From Oscillospiraceae bacterium (GTDB lineage Bacteria > Bacillota > Clostridia > Oscillospirales > WRJC01), in contig WRHM01000001.1 in NCBI GenBank assembly GCA_009783265.1, positions 558,001-622,000 on the forward strand: DNA of 64,000 nt, given 5' to 3'. The notes under the pieces are model-generated. The model worked only from the letters and a program-made list of their open reading frames with translations. It had not been told where the DNA came from and ran no database searches. Positions within the stretch are counted from its first letter, which is position 1. Each line of letters begins with the position of its first letter. Below are positions 7,294 through 15,310 of this stretch, piece after piece. Made by a program: the position numbers and the translations under genes.

Positions 7294-8760
7294 TTATAGA
7301 TTTTCTTCTATACTTTCTGTAGGGCGCGCAGCCCCCGGCGCGCCGCCGAATACATCGTTCGGCGAATGTTTTATAAGCGATTTCGCAGTCTCCCTGTCCT
7401 CGTTGAATAAATACATACGCAGCTCTTCAAGTTTTACCGCTCCCGCGTTATATCCTTCAAGATACTGATTCCATGTCTCTGCGCTGTCCTCAAGAAGCCC
7501 GTAATTCCAGTCGAATTTTACCGAATATTCTTTTGTGCTTTTAGAGCATAAATCAAAAGCGTCCGCAATTATCCCGAATGCGTAAATAAGCTGCCCCGCG
7601 GCGACTTCTATATTTTTTCTCATAGCGTAAACAGTGGAAAACGTATCGAGGGTGCTGCGTTTTATCGCTGTAGCCGTAGCGTTTGAAACATTCATATCCG
7701 TAAGTATGCCTTTATTTACCGAAACGGCTTTTTCAAGCAGCCCGAATAAATAATCCAGCCCTTCAAAGTAAGACGCGTGCCGTATCTCCGGAGAGAATAT
7801 CTCCCAGAAAGACTGCGTGTCGATCCCGCCGCCTGACCTGAAGAGTTTATATAAACCGCTCTCAGGCAGTTTGCTGTCTTTGTCAAATAATAAATCGTCT
7901 GCGCCGATAAACGCTTTTTTGTTTTTGTATTCTTCCGGTATCTCGTTAAGCAAATCAAGAATCATTTTTATCAGTTTATCCTGACCGTAAGTTATAGGCG
8001 CGCCGTATATCGCGCTGCCGGCGGCGCAGGATTCTTTTTTGTTGTCCGACGGGCATTTTACAAAAGCGAACAGCATTTGTTCGACGTTAGTTATAATAAC
8101 GCGCTGCGGCATGTCGGCCCAGATTGTTTTAGATAACGCAATTTCTTCGTAATCTTTGTTTTTGGCCCACTTTTGAAATGGGGTGGTACTCGTAGGGCGC
8201 GACGCACCCGGCGCGCCGTAGCCGCTGACGGGTGTTTGCGCGACAATTTTGTTTTCGATTGTGTAAATATTATTGGAATCAAGCGAATGATATTCGATTC
8301 TGACATATTTCTTTTTTGCTTTCTCATCACAGAAAACATCGGCGATAAATCCCGCTTTTGTGATAATTTCACCGTGCTGTTTAATAATAAAAAATCGATT
8401 CTGCGGGATAATATCAGTATAAATCTTATTGTCATAAATATAGGGCTTTAAGATAACCCCGCCTATCCCGAACGCTCTTACCGCAATCAAATGCAGTTTA
8501 GATACGCATTTCTGCAACGCATTATCTAAAAAATCAATCTTCCCGTTTTTATTTTCCGAATTTGCGGGAACGACTTCCGCGCTTACTTCAGAGCATACGA
8601 TATTAGAGAGCTTGTTTGCAATTATCGAAATAATATTAAACTCGGTTACGTCCTCATATTTGATAACGTAACCGAGTTCTTCTGCCTGTTCAATCTCTGA
8701 TTTTTTTATTGACTCTTTCCCGAAAAGTTTTTTCAGCCGGTTTATGACGTCTGTAAACAT
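7294..8760 (-). CDS. phage portal protein
   Basis: 488 residues starting MFTDVINRLKKLFGKE, with RAFGIGGVILKPYI, NAYKxK-like NKNGKIDFLD and SNATATAIKRSTLDTFSTVY typical of SPP1-type portals (the DNA entry ring at one capsid vertex). Ribosome site AAAGGAGGTGATTG is strong. Two palindromic repeat elements are translated in frame: residues ~174-197 (TPVSGYGAPGASRPTSTTPF) and ~472-480 (GGAPGAARPT, close to the C-terminus). The first lies in a predicted surface region. A promoter-bearing direct repeat lies directly upstream. The phage has no tail genes in the window, so activity is uncertain. Confidence 0.85.
   Translation of the reverse strand: MFTDVINRLKKLFGKESIKKSEIEQAEELGYVIKYEDVTEFNIISIIANKLSNIVCSEVSAEVVPANSENKNGKIDFLDNALQKCVSKLHLIAVRAFGIGGVILKPYIYDNKIYTDIIPQNRFFIIKQHGEIITKAGFIADVFCDEKAKKKYVRIEYHSLDSNNIYTIENKIVAQTPVSGYGAPGASRPTSTTPFQKWAKNKDYEEIALSKTIWADMPQRVIITNVEQMLFAFVKCPSDNKKESCAAGSAIYGAPITYGQDKLIKMILDLLNEIPEEYKNKKAFIGADDLLFDKDSKLPESGLYKLFRSGGGIDTQSFWEIFSPEIRHASYFEGLDYLFGLLEKAVSVNKGILTDMNVSNATATAIKRSTLDTFSTVYAMRKNIEVAAGQLIYAFGIIADAFDLCSKSTKEYSVKFDWNYGLLEDSAETWNQYLEGYNAGAVKLEELRMYLFNEDRETAKSLIKHSPNDVFGGAPGAARPTESIEENL
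7319..7345. repeat. 27-bp GTAG palindrome, in frame in portal
   Basis: GTAGGGCGCG...GGCGCGCCG copy read on the minus strand as GGAPGAARPT. It matches the 27-bp core seen throughout the window. Confidence 0.8.
8167..8238. repeat. nested repeat: GTAG palindrome inside a GTGG-type element, in portal
   Basis: Outer GTGG-type arms (CCACTTTTGAAATGGGGTGG and GCTGACGGGTGTTTG) are split by a 27-bp GTAG core at 8192-8218. The whole block is translated in frame in the portal gene. Confidence 0.75.
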
Positions 8761-8814
8761 TTTTCAATCACCTCCTTTCAATTTTAACTGTTTGGCTTTT
8801 TCACTGCTTAAATT

Positions 8815-8950
8815 TTGCGATTTTTTCACGGTATTTTCTTGTTTTATCCTGACTGACAATTTCTTGATGATACTATTATAGCACATTCCCAACAAACATA
8901 CTATTACATTTATAATCATCTTTTTATTTTTTTTGAAATTTTTTTATTCT
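8815..8950 (-). promoter_or_regulatory. direct repeat copy A with extended -10 promoter, upstream of portal
   Basis: About 103 bp (8848-8949) is nearly identical to 10211-10313, with one substitution and a 2-base indel. On the minus strand it contains TGCTATAAT (8875-8883), an extended -10, reading toward portal. No good -35 is seen. It also covers the 3' end of the triple-barstar gene. Confidence 0.65.
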
Positions 8951-9750
8951 ATTATTATTTTATGAGCATCATATTCTGATTCTGCCTTTTGAAATATTTC
9001 GACGATTTTCTGCAGATATGAACCTTCTTCAACATCTTTTGTGCCTTTTAAATGTATCTCATACGTAATTATATATCCTGTCAGCAAATCCCACAGAGCG
9101 TCAAAATTTCTGCCGTACCATTCGGGAAAGTCCAATGCGTCGCTTATTATGTCATGAATATCGTAAACGGTTTTGGCGTTAGTAAAGTCTATCGTTATCA
9201 CATCCCTGACATATATTATTATATTATCATACATATCTTCGATTTTATTAAATATGTCAATAATCTGCTTCATATAGCCGTAAATATTATCCGGCATAAG
9301 ATTTGTCCCTACGAAATATATTCTGCTTGGCTCAAATTCTTTCAGCGCCCTTAATAAATCGTCGGGCTTTTTATCGTTCCATTCGGGTAAATTCAAATGC
9401 TTTTTCAGCAACTCGCGGATTTCGTCCGTACTTACGCAATTTCTGAAGTCTATTGGTATTTTTGTTCTTTCTATCATTAGAAAAAACCTTATATTATCAT
9501 ACATATTTCCGGCATTTTTGAATATGTCAATCATTTGGTTCATATAGCCGGATATGTCTTTTGAAACAAGATTTGTTGCTTTGAAATATATCTTGCATTC
9601 CTTTAATTCTTTAAGCTGCATTAACAAATCATCAGGATTTTCGTCGTCCCATTCGGATAAATTCAGATTTTCTTTCAGCAAATTTCGAATATCGTCCGTA
9701 CTTACGCAGTTTCTAAAATCTATTGGTATTACCGGTATTTCTTTCAACAT
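8944..9750 (-). CDS. triple barstar-domain immunity protein
   Basis: 268 residues made of three ~88-residue barstar-like repeats. Repeats 1 and 2 start IDFRNCVSTDDIRNLL and IDFRNCVSTDEIRELL and carry WDDENPDDLLMQL and WNDKKPDDLLRAL, keeping one of the two key Asp residues. Repeat 3 has FPEWYGRNFDALWDLL with both. Barstar blocks barnase by inserting this helix into the active site. Its ATG overlaps the TAA of the barnase gene (TAATG) and the ribosome site GAGGAGGAAG lies in the toxin's acidic tail, so toxin and antidote are translationally coupled. The first two domains may serve other RNase variants; that is inference. Confidence 0.9.
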   Translation of the reverse strand: MLKEIPVIPIDFRNCVSTDDIRNLLKENLNLSEWDDENPDDLLMQLKELKECKIYFKATNLVSKDISGYMNQMIDIFKNAGNMYDNIRFFLMIERTKIPIDFRNCVSTDEIRELLKKHLNLPEWNDKKPDDLLRALKEFEPSRIYFVGTNLMPDNIYGYMKQIIDIFNKIEDMYDNIIIYVRDVITIDFTNAKTVYDIHDIISDALDFPEWYGRNFDALWDLLTGYIITYEIHLKGTKDVEEGSYLQKIVEIFQKAESEYDAHKIIIE

Positions 9751-10082
9751 TATTCTTCCTCCTCTTCATTTGTGTCAGATGTTTTTTTAATTATTTCAAT
9801 AAATGTATCAAAATGATCGTATGTGACAAATATCAAGCCGTCGTTTGAATATACAACTCGTTCTGTGTTTCTTTTTCTGCCCATATAATTTATATCGGCT
9901 TCATACCATGTTCTTCCCGGCGCGTCAGGCAAATGTCCGTTGCCATTATCATACACATCACCGCCAATCATTTTTCCCGGTGCTTTTCCGCCTATAGTAT
10001 TTTTTCGGGGATTCCATTTGTAATCATTTTCGGCAACTTTCTTTGTAATATAATAATCGGGCAGTTTATTGTTATACGCCAT
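9750..10082 (-). CDS. barnase-like ribonuclease
   Basis: 110 residues. GRTWYEADINYMGRKRNTER and YDHFDTFIEI match barnase closely: Glu73, Arg83, Arg87 and His102 equivalents are all present, so it should be an active guanyl-type endoribonuclease. There is no signal peptide, unlike secreted barnase. The DNA upstream of the ATG (GAAAGGAAGTGATATAATT, then GCGAAAACTGGAAA) is related to the start of the MuF-toxin gene, suggesting it was cut from a MuF-barnase fusion. The visible ribosome site for the ATG is weak. An acidic tail (TSDTNEEEEE) carries the barstar ribosome site. Confidence 0.85.
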   Translation of the reverse strand: MAYNNKLPDYYITKKVAENDYKWNPRKNTIGGKAPGKMIGGDVYDNGNGHLPDAPGRTWYEADINYMGRKRNTERVVYSNDGLIFVTYDHFDTFIEIIKKTSDTNEEEEE

Positions 10083-10164
10083 GTTTCCAGTTTTCGCTTT
10101 TTTCTAATAAAATTATATCACTTCCTTTCAAAAAAATATTAATAAAATATTAACTGCGCGAAAT

Positions 10165-10200
10165 AAAAAACCGCGAATTTATAATAATTCACGGTTTTTT
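10165..10200 (-). terminator. terminator-like hairpin before barnase
   Basis: Nearly symmetrical hairpin AAAAAACCGTGAATT / AATTCGCGGTTTTTT between the upstream promoter repeat (copy B) and the barnase gene. It may act as an attenuator keeping toxin expression low. Confidence 0.6.
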
Positions 10201-10210
10201 CACGGTTTTC

Positions 10211-10314
10211 CCTGACTGACAATTTCTTGATGATACTATTATAGCACATTCCCAGCAAACATACTATTACATTTATAATCATCTTTTTATTTTTTTTGAA
10301 AAATTTTTTTATTC
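10211..10314 (-). promoter_or_regulatory. direct repeat copy B with extended -10 promoter, upstream of barnase
   Basis: Second copy of the repeat at 8848-8949, starting CCTGACTGACAATTTCTTGA on the plus strand. It overlaps the last bases of the terminase gene. The minus strand holds TGCTATAAT (10238-10246), reading toward the barnase-barstar pair. Confidence 0.65.
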
Positions 10315-11820
10315 CCCGTATCTCCTGATTACGGCTGACATACTGTAACGCACCGCATCGATATGGTGATTGTTCTTGTCGGGATACGATGTTATAATTT
10401 CGCCGTCGCTGCTCTTTTCATATTCGTAGGCTGTAAATTCCCCGGCTGTATGCGGACACCTGACGGGGTCAATCACAATTTCCTTAAGCGACTGCAGCCA
10501 CTTCATTCCCATCTGGACGCTGCCCTGACCTTTCATGGCTCCTCTGACGCATATTTCAACCCCCCTTAAATCCGCTATATCCTTCGGGTTCGCCGAATCC
10601 GCGATAATATCGCAGTTTCCCCAAGGCTTTAATAATTTTGCCAAATCCCTGTTTGCCGTTTTATACCCGTGCAGCTCATTAAATATATAAAGCGTCAGGC
10701 GGTTCGGATCGTAGCATACGCAATTAAACGCGAACGGGTCGATCCATCCAAAGTCAAGTCCATAATATAAAGCTCCGAATGTTTTTATCTCAGCGTCCTT
10801 TATCTCCCTGATGCTGACATTATCAAATACATTCCCGCCCTCGCCGACAGCTTCGCCCAGATATTCGTGCCTGTATGCTTTCTCGTTGGTTTCTTTTAGA
10901 TATTCAGCTTCGTCCAGAAAAGGCTGTCCTAACCATTCCGGCGGCGAATCATAATAAAAACTGTGATGTATTATCCGGTTAGCTAAGCCCCCTTTTGAAA
11001 GGGGGCTTTGATGAGTTTCTTCCAAATTCAAAAAGTGCCTGCGGCTTATCGGCGTGTTATAACTTGACAAAACTATTATATCATCTCCGCCTCTCATGAC
11101 TGATTGCAAAATATTCCTGACAGATTCCGGCCCTTTTAACTGGTCTTTTTCTTCAAACCATATCACTCCGATATACATGTCTCCCGGCGGCTTGATTGAT
11201 TTTATTTTTACAGGCTCGTCGCACCCCCTGAAATAAATTATCTGCCCGGTATCGGTTCTTGTAATTTGCATGGGCGAACTTTCAGTGCATTTAAAATATT
11301 CCGAAAATCCCAGCTTATCAATAGCCCATATAAGCTGCGAATAAACGCTGTCTTTGAGCGTATCTTTGACCTGCCTCAACGCTATCCCGCAGAAATGCGA
11401 ATTGCGCATTATCTCATCTATCATGACAAGCGCGCAAAACGAAGATTTTAAAGAGCCGCGCCCCCCTTTGAAATCATAAAATCTATGCCGGCGTTCTGTT
11501 ATATCCCTGTAAATATCAACGTATGTCTTACCCAAAAGATACCCCGGAATACCCGAATATCCCGGAATTTTTTCTGAAGACTGGCGCAAACCGAGCATTT
11601 CTATGATCCATTCCAGCGATTTCAAGTCGCCGGACATGCCTTTTTTCGCAGTCCCCGCAAGCATCGCGGACATGATATTTATTTTATTCTCCGGCAGTTC
11701 CGTATTTTTCAGCAATTCGATAATATTGCCTTCAGGATCCGGCACTTTAGATTCAGTTATAAATTTCAGCATGTCAAAAATACTTTCGGCCTTTTTGCTT
11801 TTTTTTGATGATATTGCCAT
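10309..11820 (-). CDS. phage terminase large subunit with small-subunit-like N-terminus
   Basis: 503 residues. Walker A KGGRGSLKSS, Walker B VIWFEEKD, and nuclease-domain acidic motifs YGLDFGWIDPFAF, IIADSANPKDI and NHHIDAVRYS define the packaging ATPase/nuclease. The first ~100 residues (PDPEGNIIELLKNTELPE, then GMSGDLKSLEWIIEMLG) resemble the DNA-binding small subunit, and no separate terS gene is seen, so this may be a TerS-TerL fusion. A short palindromic repeat is translated in frame (SPLSKGGLA, residues ~271-278). It overlaps the upstream regulator by adjacency (stop/start at 11820/11821). Confidence 0.88.
   Translation of the reverse strand: MAISSKKSKKAESIFDMLKFITESKVPDPEGNIIELLKNTELPENKINIMSAMLAGTAKKGMSGDLKSLEWIIEMLGLRQSSEKIPGYSGIPGYLLGKTYVDIYRDITERRHRFYDFKGGRGSLKSSFCALVMIDEIMRNSHFCGIALRQVKDTLKDSVYSQLIWAIDKLGFSEYFKCTESSPMQITRTDTGQIIYFRGCDEPVKIKSIKPPGDMYIGVIWFEEKDQLKGPESVRNILQSVMRGGDDIIVLSSYNTPISRRHFLNLEETHQSPLSKGGLANRIIHHSFYYDSPPEWLGQPFLDEAEYLKETNEKAYRHEYLGEAVGEGGNVFDNVSIREIKDAEIKTFGALYYGLDFGWIDPFAFNCVCYDPNRLTLYIFNELHGYKTANRDLAKLLKPWGNCDIIADSANPKDIADLRGVEICVRGAMKGQGSVQMGMKWLQSLKEIVIDPVRCPHTAGEFTAYEYEKSSDGEIITSYPDKNNHHIDAVRYSMSAVIRRYGE
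10985..11008. repeat. short CCCCCTTTT hairpin in terminase gene
   Basis: AAGCCCCCTTTTGAAAGGGG forms the first half of the GTGG-type element; the second half is missing. It is translated in frame as SPLSKGGLA. Confidence 0.6.
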
Positions 11821-12345
11821 TTAATTCTCAGCTCCAATCGCGATCTCGCTTATTCTTTTCAGGGCTTTCGGGTGGAGCCGGTTTACTATGTGAACATAGC
11901 TGTAACCCATAGAATCCGCGACTTCGTACCATGTTTTGTCGCATATATATCTGTGTATAAGAAGGCTCTTGTATTCCGGCACGTCCATTTTGTCGATTAT
12001 GCGCATTGCTTTTTCTTTTAATGCGATAAGATCGTCCATATCTGTTTTTAACGATTCTTCTATATCAATGATTTTGCACACGCATTCCTCGACTCTGCTC
12101 GTGCTTTTTCTCGCGCCTCGCGTATTTACCTCGCTGAAAACCTGCTGCGCTTTTGAGGCAAGATGCCTCCAGTATGAAATCTCTTCGATTTTGGCGTTTA
12201 TCTGCATATTTATATGCGTGGTCTGCCTGAAAATTTCCCTGACGTCGGTTATATCTGATTTTTTATTTTTATAATTATAATTATCGCTATGTTTTTTGGT
12301 TGGATACTTCTCCTTTTCTTTTTGAAATCCTGTGTCCAATAACAT
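11821..12345 (-). CDS. DUF1492/ArpU-like phage late regulator
   Basis: 174 residues. ISYWRHLASKAQQ, then VEECVCKIIDIEESLKTD, and a C-terminal sigma-region-4-like helix-turn-helix (ICDKTWYEVADSMGYSYVHI, then RLHPKALKRI) fit the DUF1492/RinA-ArpU group, which control late phage transcription. It is the first gene of the operon and directly precedes the terminase, the usual place. Likely target: promoters of the late operon, perhaps the extended -10 repeats. The N-terminal ~35 residues are low-complexity and polar. Confidence 0.7.
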   Translation of the reverse strand: MLLDTGFQKEKEKYPTKKHSDNYNYKNKKSDITDVREIFRQTTHINMQINAKIEEISYWRHLASKAQQVFSEVNTRGARKSTSRVEECVCKIIDIEESLKTDMDDLIALKEKAMRIIDKMDVPEYKSLLIHRYICDKTWYEVADSMGYSYVHIVNRLHPKALKRISEIAIGAEN

Positions 12346-12731
12346 TTTAATATACCCCTCTTTGAAAATATAAATATTTCTGTTTTGTTTTTATCAAGAA
12401 ATCATCACAGGATATTATATCTTCACCGTTAAATTATATCTTATATCAGCAATTATTTAAAATAAACAGTATTTATTGATTAAAAAATTAATTTTTCAGC
12501 TTCCATATTGTGTTATAATAAGCCGAAAGCTGGAAAAAGCCGCCGACTTGTTTCAGCACTGTTGAAATTCTGTTTATAAATCATGAATTTTAAAGCTTTT
12601 TGCTTGCTTTTTTAAGTTTTATATATTATACTCTATACTGGTTTAATATTTGATTTAACTTGTTTCGTATAAAAATTTATATGAATTTTGAATTAAGTTA
12701 TAAAAAAATTAGCCGAAAGGAGTTTGATTTG
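12346..12731. promoter_or_regulatory. divergent intergenic region with extended -10
   Basis: AT-rich, no gene. TGTTATAAT (12511-12519) is an extended -10 on the plus strand, with a weak -35 (ATTTTT). The start of the downstream M23 gene is set by AAAGGAG at 12716-12722. Confidence 0.45.
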
Positions 12732-15002
12732 ATGAGTCAAACGCAAACGGGAAACGAACTTGACCGACGAAGTCAGCCGCGGACGTCTTCAAAAAATGTG
12801 CCGCCGCTTAATAATAATATTCAAGTAAGTCAAAGTCAAAATCAAGTTCAAATGACAAATAACGAACCCAACAGTACTTTATATATATTTACCCCGGCAA
12901 ATAACGCCAAAACAAGCCCTCAGCCGCAAATGCGGCGAAATGGGGACAATTCTAATTCGCAGGTGTATTTGTCTAAACCTCAGGCTCAGCCGCCGCCGCA
13001 GTCTAAAGCAATATCAAAATCCACGGCTGTGACTGCCGTTAAACCGGCGCAGAATCCAAAAGTTCCGGGTAATAAATTAAATAATAATAAAAATCAAAAT
13101 AACGCAAACGCAAACACACAGCCCCCCGTTAAACGTCTGGCAGATAAATTCAAGAAAAGCGGGCTGGGCATAATAGATTCTTATTTTAACGCGTATTATT
13201 TTTATTACAACTGGAAAAGCGAGAAAAATGGCAGAAAGCCCAAAGCCTGTCTGGCGACGATAGCACAACATCCCAGAGGCTGGGGGAGAAACAGGGGCAA
13301 CTCTGAAATTTACGAGAATAATACATACGATAAATATATGGCTTTTCTCACGTTTATCGCAAAACTATGGGGATTTGTCTGTGTTCTCTTAAAACCGGTA
13401 AGTAATTTTTTAAAATCTGTCAGGGATTTTTTCGCCATTTTCTCAAACGCGTCGAAAGCGTCCAAAAATATAGGATATATCGCGCAAAAATCATTCGCGT
13501 TTATGCTCCCCGTCGCCTCTGTTGTCTTTACGGTTATGATGATATTAAATATAAATTCTTTTAAGCCCGAATTTGAACTTTCGTTCAACGGTGAAAATAT
13601 AGGGTTCGTGGACTCAAAAGAAACGGTCGGGACTGTTGTGTCTCTTCTTGAAAACAACGTATCTTCGGTTTTGGGTGAACAGTATGAATTTACAGGGGAT
13701 TTAAGCTATAAAATAGTGCTGACGAATAATAAAGCTTATGTCTCGGAAAGCGAGCTTTATAATCTTATGTATAGTTCATGTCAGGTACAGAACGCGATAA
13801 CTACGGCGTACGGGCTTTATATCGACGGTGAATTGATCGGCGCCGCAGAAAACGCAAGCGATATAAACAAAGTGCTTAACGAAATTCTTGAAGAAAATTC
13901 AGGCGATATAGGCGACGACGGAACAATAGGCTTCGCCAACGAAATAGAAATAATAGAAAATAAATACGCAAAGCGCGACGTTGTCACTCAGGACGAGCTT
14001 AAAGATATTATAACTTATACTCCCGAAAACCCGGTCGTCGCAGGTGTAATTTATAACAGTGCCGAAAGCAAAAACGCAGAGGCTGAAATTGATTCTGATT
14101 CAGGCGGCGGAAGTGTCGGATCCGAATATATAATAGAAGACAGTGAAGTCCCGTTAGCTGGTATAAACGCAAATTCGCTCATGTCCGGCGAATATCCGGA
14201 AGATATGTCAATAGGCTCAGAAGATATTGCGTCAATAGCGGCCGGTTCGTCGATAGATCTTACCCCCGAAGCGATAAATACTATTCCGCGCGGGTTTTTG
14301 AGTTCAGACGAAAATAATAATATGCAGGACGCGGTTTTATCGAGGCTTTCAAAAACTTCCGGAAGCACTACGGCAGGGTCGATTTTATTTAAAAAAGTCA
14401 AAACTGAAATTTATACCGAAGATATGCCGTTTGAAGTAAAATACGTAGAATCGAGCCAGTACTACACAGGGACGCAAACAGTCCAGACTAACGGCGCATA
14501 CGGTGAAAAAATGATAACTGCCGACGTTACGTACATAAACGACAACGAAGTATCAAGGGAAATAAAAGAAGTCGAGACAATAAAAGAACCGGTAGACAAA
14601 GTCGTGCTTGTAGGGACAAAAGTCAAACCTCTCCCGGGGCCGACAGGCGGATTTATACGCCCCGTCAAAGGGGGATATATCAGTTGTTATTTCAGCGGCG
14701 GGCACCGCGCAATCGACATACCGCTGCCTTACGGCTCTAAAGTTTCGGCTGCAGACGGGGGAACTGTGATACATGCCGGATTCGGCGGCTCTTACGGCAA
14801 CTATGTGAAAATAAGGCACAGCGACGGGTATGTGACTTTGTACGCTCATTTAAGTTCAATAAGCGTAAGTTACGGGGACAAAGTATTTCAGGGGCAGGAA
14901 ATAGGCAAAGTCGGCTCAACAGGTTACAGCACGGGGAATCATTTGCATTTTGAGATTATAAAAAACGGCGTTCAGGTAAACCCTCTGTCTTATCTTAATT
15001 AA
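12732..15002 (+). CDS. membrane-anchored M23 peptidoglycan endopeptidase with G5 domain
   Basis: ATG at 12732 is chosen over the track start because of AAAGGAG ten bases upstream; this gives 756 residues. A Gln/Asn/Pro-rich cytoplasmic N-terminus (~1-130) is followed by a basic stretch, a membrane segment (FAFMLPVASVVFTVMMIL, ~residue 255), an extracytoplasmic region, a G5 domain (GAYGEKMITADVTYIND to VVLVGTK) and a C-terminal M23 metallopeptidase: GGHRAIDI, YAHLSS and GNHLHFE supply the zinc ligands. Such proteins cut peptide cross-links in the wall during growth or sporulation. A terminator follows. Confidence 0.88.
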   Translation: MSQTQTGNELDRRSQPRTSSKNVPPLNNNIQVSQSQNQVQMTNNEPNSTLYIFTPANNAKTSPQPQMRRNGDNSNSQVYLSKPQAQPPPQSKAISKSTAVTAVKPAQNPKVPGNKLNNNKNQNNANANTQPPVKRLADKFKKSGLGIIDSYFNAYYFYYNWKSEKNGRKPKACLATIAQHPRGWGRNRGNSEIYENNTYDKYMAFLTFIAKLWGFVCVLLKPVSNFLKSVRDFFAIFSNASKASKNIGYIAQKSFAFMLPVASVVFTVMMILNINSFKPEFELSFNGENIGFVDSKETVGTVVSLLENNVSSVLGEQYEFTGDLSYKIVLTNNKAYVSESELYNLMYSSCQVQNAITTAYGLYIDGELIGAAENASDINKVLNEILEENSGDIGDDGTIGFANEIEIIENKYAKRDVVTQDELKDIITYTPENPVVAGVIYNSAESKNAEAEIDSDSGGGSVGSEYIIEDSEVPLAGINANSLMSGEYPEDMSIGSEDIASIAAGSSIDLTPEAINTIPRGFLSSDENNNMQDAVLSRLSKTSGSTTAGSILFKKVKTEIYTEDMPFEVKYVESSQYYTGTQTVQTNGAYGEKMITADVTYINDNEVSREIKEVETIKEPVDKVVLVGTKVKPLPGPTGGFIRPVKGGYISCYFSGGHRAIDIPLPYGSKVSAADGGTVIHAGFGGSYGNYVKIRHSDGYVTLYAHLSSISVSYGDKVFQGQEIGKVGSTGYSTGNHLHFEIIKNGVQVNPLSYLN

Positions 15003-15035
15003 AAAATTAAAAATAAATATATAAATAATAAAATA

Positions 15036-15072
15036 CAGGTTGGGGATGGATTTCATCCGTCCCTGATTTTTT
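15036..15072 (+). terminator. terminator after M23 gene
   Basis: CAGGTTGGGGATGGA / TCCGTCCCTG hairpin followed by ATTTTTTT. Confidence 0.75.
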
Positions 15073-15124
15073 TATAAATCAGTTTTTTCGGGGCTATTAA
15101 ATTTTCAAAGTTCAGAAAATTCTC

Positions 15125-15152
15125 TATATACGCCAAATTGCGTATATACGCA
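15125..15152. other. overlapping inverted repeats TATACGC/GCGTATA
   Basis: TATACGC-N6-GCGTATA overlaps the perfect palindrome TGCGTATATACGCA (15139-15152), giving three half-sites. It lies ~110 bp upstream of the lipoprotein promoter; a regulator site is possible. Confidence 0.45.
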
Positions 15153-15245
15153 TATATTATACAACGGGGAATATATTCTGTCAAGAGATATTTCACAAAA
15201 ATATGTAAATTTTTATTATAATAACTAAAATTAACCGGTTTTTTA

Positions 15246-15274
15246 TTGTAACTTTAGTTATCATGTGATATAAT
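15246..15274 (+). promoter_or_regulatory. promoter of lipoprotein gene
   Basis: TTGTAA -17 bp- TATAAT, with TG before the -10 (TGATATAAT). An 8-bp inverted repeat, TAACTAAA (15222) / TTTAGTTA (15253), overlaps the spacer and could be an operator. Confidence 0.65.
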
Positions 15275-15310
15275 AAAATAAAAATAATAAACAAAAAAGG
15301 AAAAATTAAA

